A stretch of DNA of 64,000 nt, taken from assembly GCF_028416635.1 (NCBI RefSeq), contig NZ_CP114013.1, positions 5,270,001 through 5,334,000 on the forward strand, read 5' to 3'. Shown here piece by piece: positions 62,194 to 64,000 of the stretch (the stretch's first letter is position 1; the number at the start of each line of letters is the position of its first letter). Under the pieces are notes generated by a model. The model made no database searches. It saw nothing but the letters and a program-made list of their open reading frames with translations, and was not told the origin of the DNA. Origin of the DNA: Baekduia alba (GTDB lineage Bacteria > Actinomycetota > Thermoleophilia > Solirubrobacterales > Solirubrobacteraceae). Both the position numbers and the translations under genes were made by a program.

Positions 62194-62236
62194 CCGGGCA
62201 CCGTACAGATCCGATCCGGCTATCGTGCTCGCTCGC
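62194..62236. promoter_or_regulatory. Divergent leaderless promoters, FkbM gene / methyltransferase
   Basis: TACGGT (minus, 62205-62200) and TATCGT (plus, 62221-62226), 6 and 10 nt from their start codons, within a 43-bp gap. Confidence 0.45.
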
Positions 62237-62959
62237 ATGACGCCTGTGACCGACCGCGCCTCTGCGCTCCTGCGCGACCGGCTGTTGACCGCCGCCGACA
62301 CCTGGGAGCGCCACCTGATCGTCGCCGACCTGGCGGGCGACACGCGCCAGGTCGTCGACGTGGGAGGCCTGCCCGGCCAGCTGCGCTCGTTCCTGCCCGG
62401 CGCCTCGGTCCTGGCCGCCAACGTGGCACAGCCCGCCGACCTGCTGGTCGAGCCCGACGGCCTGCCCTTTCGCGACCGGACCATCGCGACCGTCACGAGC
62501 CTCGACGCGCTCGAGCACGTCCCTCCGGCCGCTCGCCCGGGCTTCGTCGCCGAGCTCGTGCGCATCGCGTCGGGCCGGGTGATCCTCTGCTGCCCGTTCG
62601 GGACGCCCGAGCACGCGGCATCAGAGGTCGAGGTCCAGCAGTGGTACGCCGACGTGACTGGTGAGGGCCACCCGTGGCTCGTCGAGCACCTGCTCTACGG
62701 CCTGCCGACCCAGCCCGAGATCGAGGCGCTGTTCGCGGCGGCCGTCGATCCCGCCGACACGGTGAGCCTCCGCTATCACGGGGACTTCCGCACCACCAAC
62801 GCGCAGTTCCGCGAGATCGTGACCGCGCGCCGGCGCCCCACGCCCGGCGCGCTGACGCGCTTCGCCGGCCATCGCGCGCGGCACCGACCCGACACGCAGC
62901 TCCACGACGCGCCCTCGCCGTGGACCAACCGCGTGTTCGTCGTCGTCGACCGCGGCTAG
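62237..62959 (+). CDS. SAM-dependent methyltransferase
   Basis: A 240-aa class I methyltransferase with a somewhat divergent SAM site: RQVVDVGGLPGQLRSFLPGASVLAANV, then LPFRDRTIATVTSLDALEHVPPAARPGFVAELVRIASGRVILCCPFGT. This VVDVGG/LEHVP pattern is seen in methyltransferases of surface-glycan loci. TATCGT lies 10 nt before the ATG. Its stop shares CTAG with the convergent membrane-protein gene. Confidence 0.87.
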   Translation: MTPVTDRASALLRDRLLTAADTWERHLIVADLAGDTRQVVDVGGLPGQLRSFLPGASVLAANVAQPADLLVEPDGLPFRDRTIATVTSLDALEHVPPAARPGFVAELVRIASGRVILCCPFGTPEHAASEVEVQQWYADVTGEGHPWLVEHLLYGLPTQPEIEALFAAAVDPADTVSLRYHGDFRTTNAQFREIVTARRRPTPGALTRFAGHRARHRPDTQLHDAPSPWTNRVFVVVDRG

Positions 62960-63654
62960 GTCGCGGGCGGCTCGTCGTCGACGCTGCGCAGCGCGACCGC
63001 CACGCCGGCGATCGCGGCCGCTACGAGCAGCGCGAGCACGAGGAAGTACAGCGTGTCGGAGAGGCGCGGCGAGCGGAACAGCACCGCGCGGCTGAGGATC
63101 GTCGACAGCTCGGAGCCGTAGGAGCGCGGCGCGCGCTCGAAGATCATGTCGATGTCGACGCTGGCGGGCTTGCCGTCGAGCGTCGCCGTCGAGGTCCGGT
63201 TCGCCGCGTCCCCGTTGCCGTAGAGCGCGACGCGGTTCGGTCCGCCGTTCTTCACGCACACCGCCAGGCCGCTGGTGCCGGCGGCGATCTTGCGGTCCAG
63301 CCCGACGACCTGCGTCGCGTCGGTGGTGATGTCCGGGTAGCCACCAGGCAGCGTGCCGTGCGCCAGGACCGGTCCGCGGATCCCGCGGCGCACGAGCACG
63401 TCGAGCGGCGGCCCGGCCTTGCGGTAGGTCCCGAGCTTGAGCCGGACGCGGTCGAACGCGCCGCCGCGCGGCACGTCCAGCGGCGCCTGGCAGGCGGTCT
63501 GCCCGGCACGCGGCGACACGGCGACGCCGCCGGACTGCACGCCGACCGTGAACGCCTTCGGCGTCTGGCGCAGCGTCACGATCAGCGCGAACGCGAGCAC
63601 GCCCACGACGACGACGGCGGCGAAGCCGCCCAGGGTCCCGAGCCGGCTACGCAT
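62956..63654 (-). CDS. Membrane-anchored protein of unknown function
   Basis: A 232-aa protein with one helix near each end (GGFAAVVVVGVLAFALIVTL at 9-28, LYFLVLALLVAAAIAGVAVAL at about 202-222). The middle part of about 170 residues should be extracytoplasmic, with two Cys (CQAPLDVPRGGAFDRVRLKLGTYRKAGPPLDVLVR, GLAVCVKNGGPNRVALYGN), likely a disulfide-bonded beta sandwich that could bind carbohydrate. No family recognised. Start overlaps the stop of the upstream membrane-protein gene by 8 nt, so the two work together. Confidence 0.75.
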   Translation of the reverse strand: MRSRLGTLGGFAAVVVVGVLAFALIVTLRQTPKAFTVGVQSGGVAVSPRAGQTACQAPLDVPRGGAFDRVRLKLGTYRKAGPPLDVLVRRGIRGPVLAHGTLPGGYPDITTDATQVVGLDRKIAAGTSGLAVCVKNGGPNRVALYGNGDAANRTSTATLDGKPASVDIDMIFERAPRSYGSELSTILSRAVLFRSPRLSDTLYFLVLALLVAAAIAGVAVALRSVDDEPPAT

Positions 63655-64000
63655 AGAACCGCTGCAGGATCAGGCCGAGGGAGAACAGGTTCAGCACGAT
63701 GAACGCGCCGAGCGCGCCGCCGACGAGCTGCCCGCGCAGCCGCTGCGGCGCCCAGGCGATCGTCCGCGCCAGCGCGCAGGCGGCCAGCGGCGCGAGCGGC
63801 AGCACGTAGCGGCCCTGGAAGAAGTTGGACGCGCCGCCCTTGATCTGGCGGTACTCGCTGATGTGCAGCCCGGCCATCAGCGTGAGGACGACGAGCGCCA
63901 GGAACGCGAACACCGCCCAGTCGACGCGGGCGCGGTCCCTCCAGACCCCGGCGACGCCGCCGACGACCGCCACGACGGACACGAAGAGCAGCACGAGGTA
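63647..64000 (-). CDS. C-terminal part of a polytopic membrane protein (DUF2142-like), runs off the window
   Basis: 118 codons visible, open at the right edge (TAC CTC precede the first GTG in frame). At least three helices are seen (LLFVSVVAVVGGVAGVW, VFAFLALVVLTLMAGLHI, GALGAFIVLNLFSLGLIL). The loop NFFQGRYVLPLAPLAACAL is the QGRYxLP motif typical of DUF2142 and related GT-C-like envelope proteins. Function unassigned; coupled to the downstream membrane-anchored gene. Confidence 0.75.
   Translation of the reverse strand, partial: YLVLLFVSVVAVVGGVAGVWRDRARVDWAVFAFLALVVLTLMAGLHISEYRQIKGGASNFFQGRYVLPLAPLAACALARTIAWAPQRLRGQLVGGALGAFIVLNLFSLGLILQRFYA

Overview
The window is very GC-rich bacterial DNA with dense genes, GTG and TTG starts alongside ATG, and strong G/C preference at third codon positions. 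The gene set (B12-dependent ribonucleotide reductase, a resuscitation-promoting-factor-like muralytic protein behind a c-di-AMP riboswitch, a PknB-type kinase beside a PASTA lipoprotein, SpoIIE-type phosphatase, actinobacterial-type heme A synthase) points to an aerobic member of Actinomycetota. The overall flavour suggests Thermoleophilia/Solirubrobacterales, but that is an inference from gene content; no rRNA or tRNA gene is present to confirm it.

Layout. 1-28.2 kb is mostly housekeeping and stress physiology: nrdJ, a DUF4031 protein, a formylglycine-generating enzyme, an unrecognised 552-aa protein, a DUF1059 protein, ppc, a LysR regulator, a CPPC thioredoxin, two secreted glycoside-hydrolase-like proteins, a Ser/Thr kinase and PASTA lipoprotein, the rpf-like gene with its riboswitch, ftsH, a NIPSNAP protein, a CAP-domain protein, a PucR-type regulator divergent from a fatty-acid desaturase, lon, and a GAF/PAS/SpoIIE phosphatase. 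At 28.2-28.9 kb lies a gene-poor stretch with a small membrane-protein ORF and a roughly 370-bp imperfect inverted repeat, then ctaA.

From about 30 kb to the end the window is an envelope-glycan island. 31.8-41.5 kb holds a CDP-sugar module (glucose-1-phosphate cytidylyltransferase, CDP-glucose 4,6-dehydratase, RmlC-like 3,5-epimerase, zinc-ribbon methyltransferase, NAD-dependent epimerase/reductase) together with a split transketolase pair, a GtrA flippase-like protein and two GT2 polyprenyl-phosphate-type glycosyltransferases. 38.3-45.8 kb adds large polytopic GT-C-like membrane proteins. 45.8-54.3 kb, on the minus strand, has four GT4 genes, two of them very large and paralogous, one ending in a methyltransferase. 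54.3-61.3 kb is a Wzt/Wzm-type ABC exporter followed by a tightly coupled run: methyltransferase, small coiled-coil protein, GT2-GT4 fusion, GT4 paralogue. FkbM and other methyltransferases and a DUF2142-like membrane protein close the window. Together these could make an activated deoxy (possibly branched) sugar, load it on polyprenyl phosphate, flip it, polymerise or decorate a glycan, cap it by methylation and export it.

Expression pattern. At nearly every operon head on both strands a TAnnnT-like hexamer lies only 6-10 nt before the start codon with no Shine-Dalgarno sequence, which indicates leaderless mRNAs. Genes that do have leaders (nrdJ, the DUF1059 gene, rpf, lon) carry purine-rich ribosome sites and folded leaders. 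Internal operon genes are joined by ATGA/GTGA overlaps. Four of the twelve convergent pairs end on one shared CTAG.
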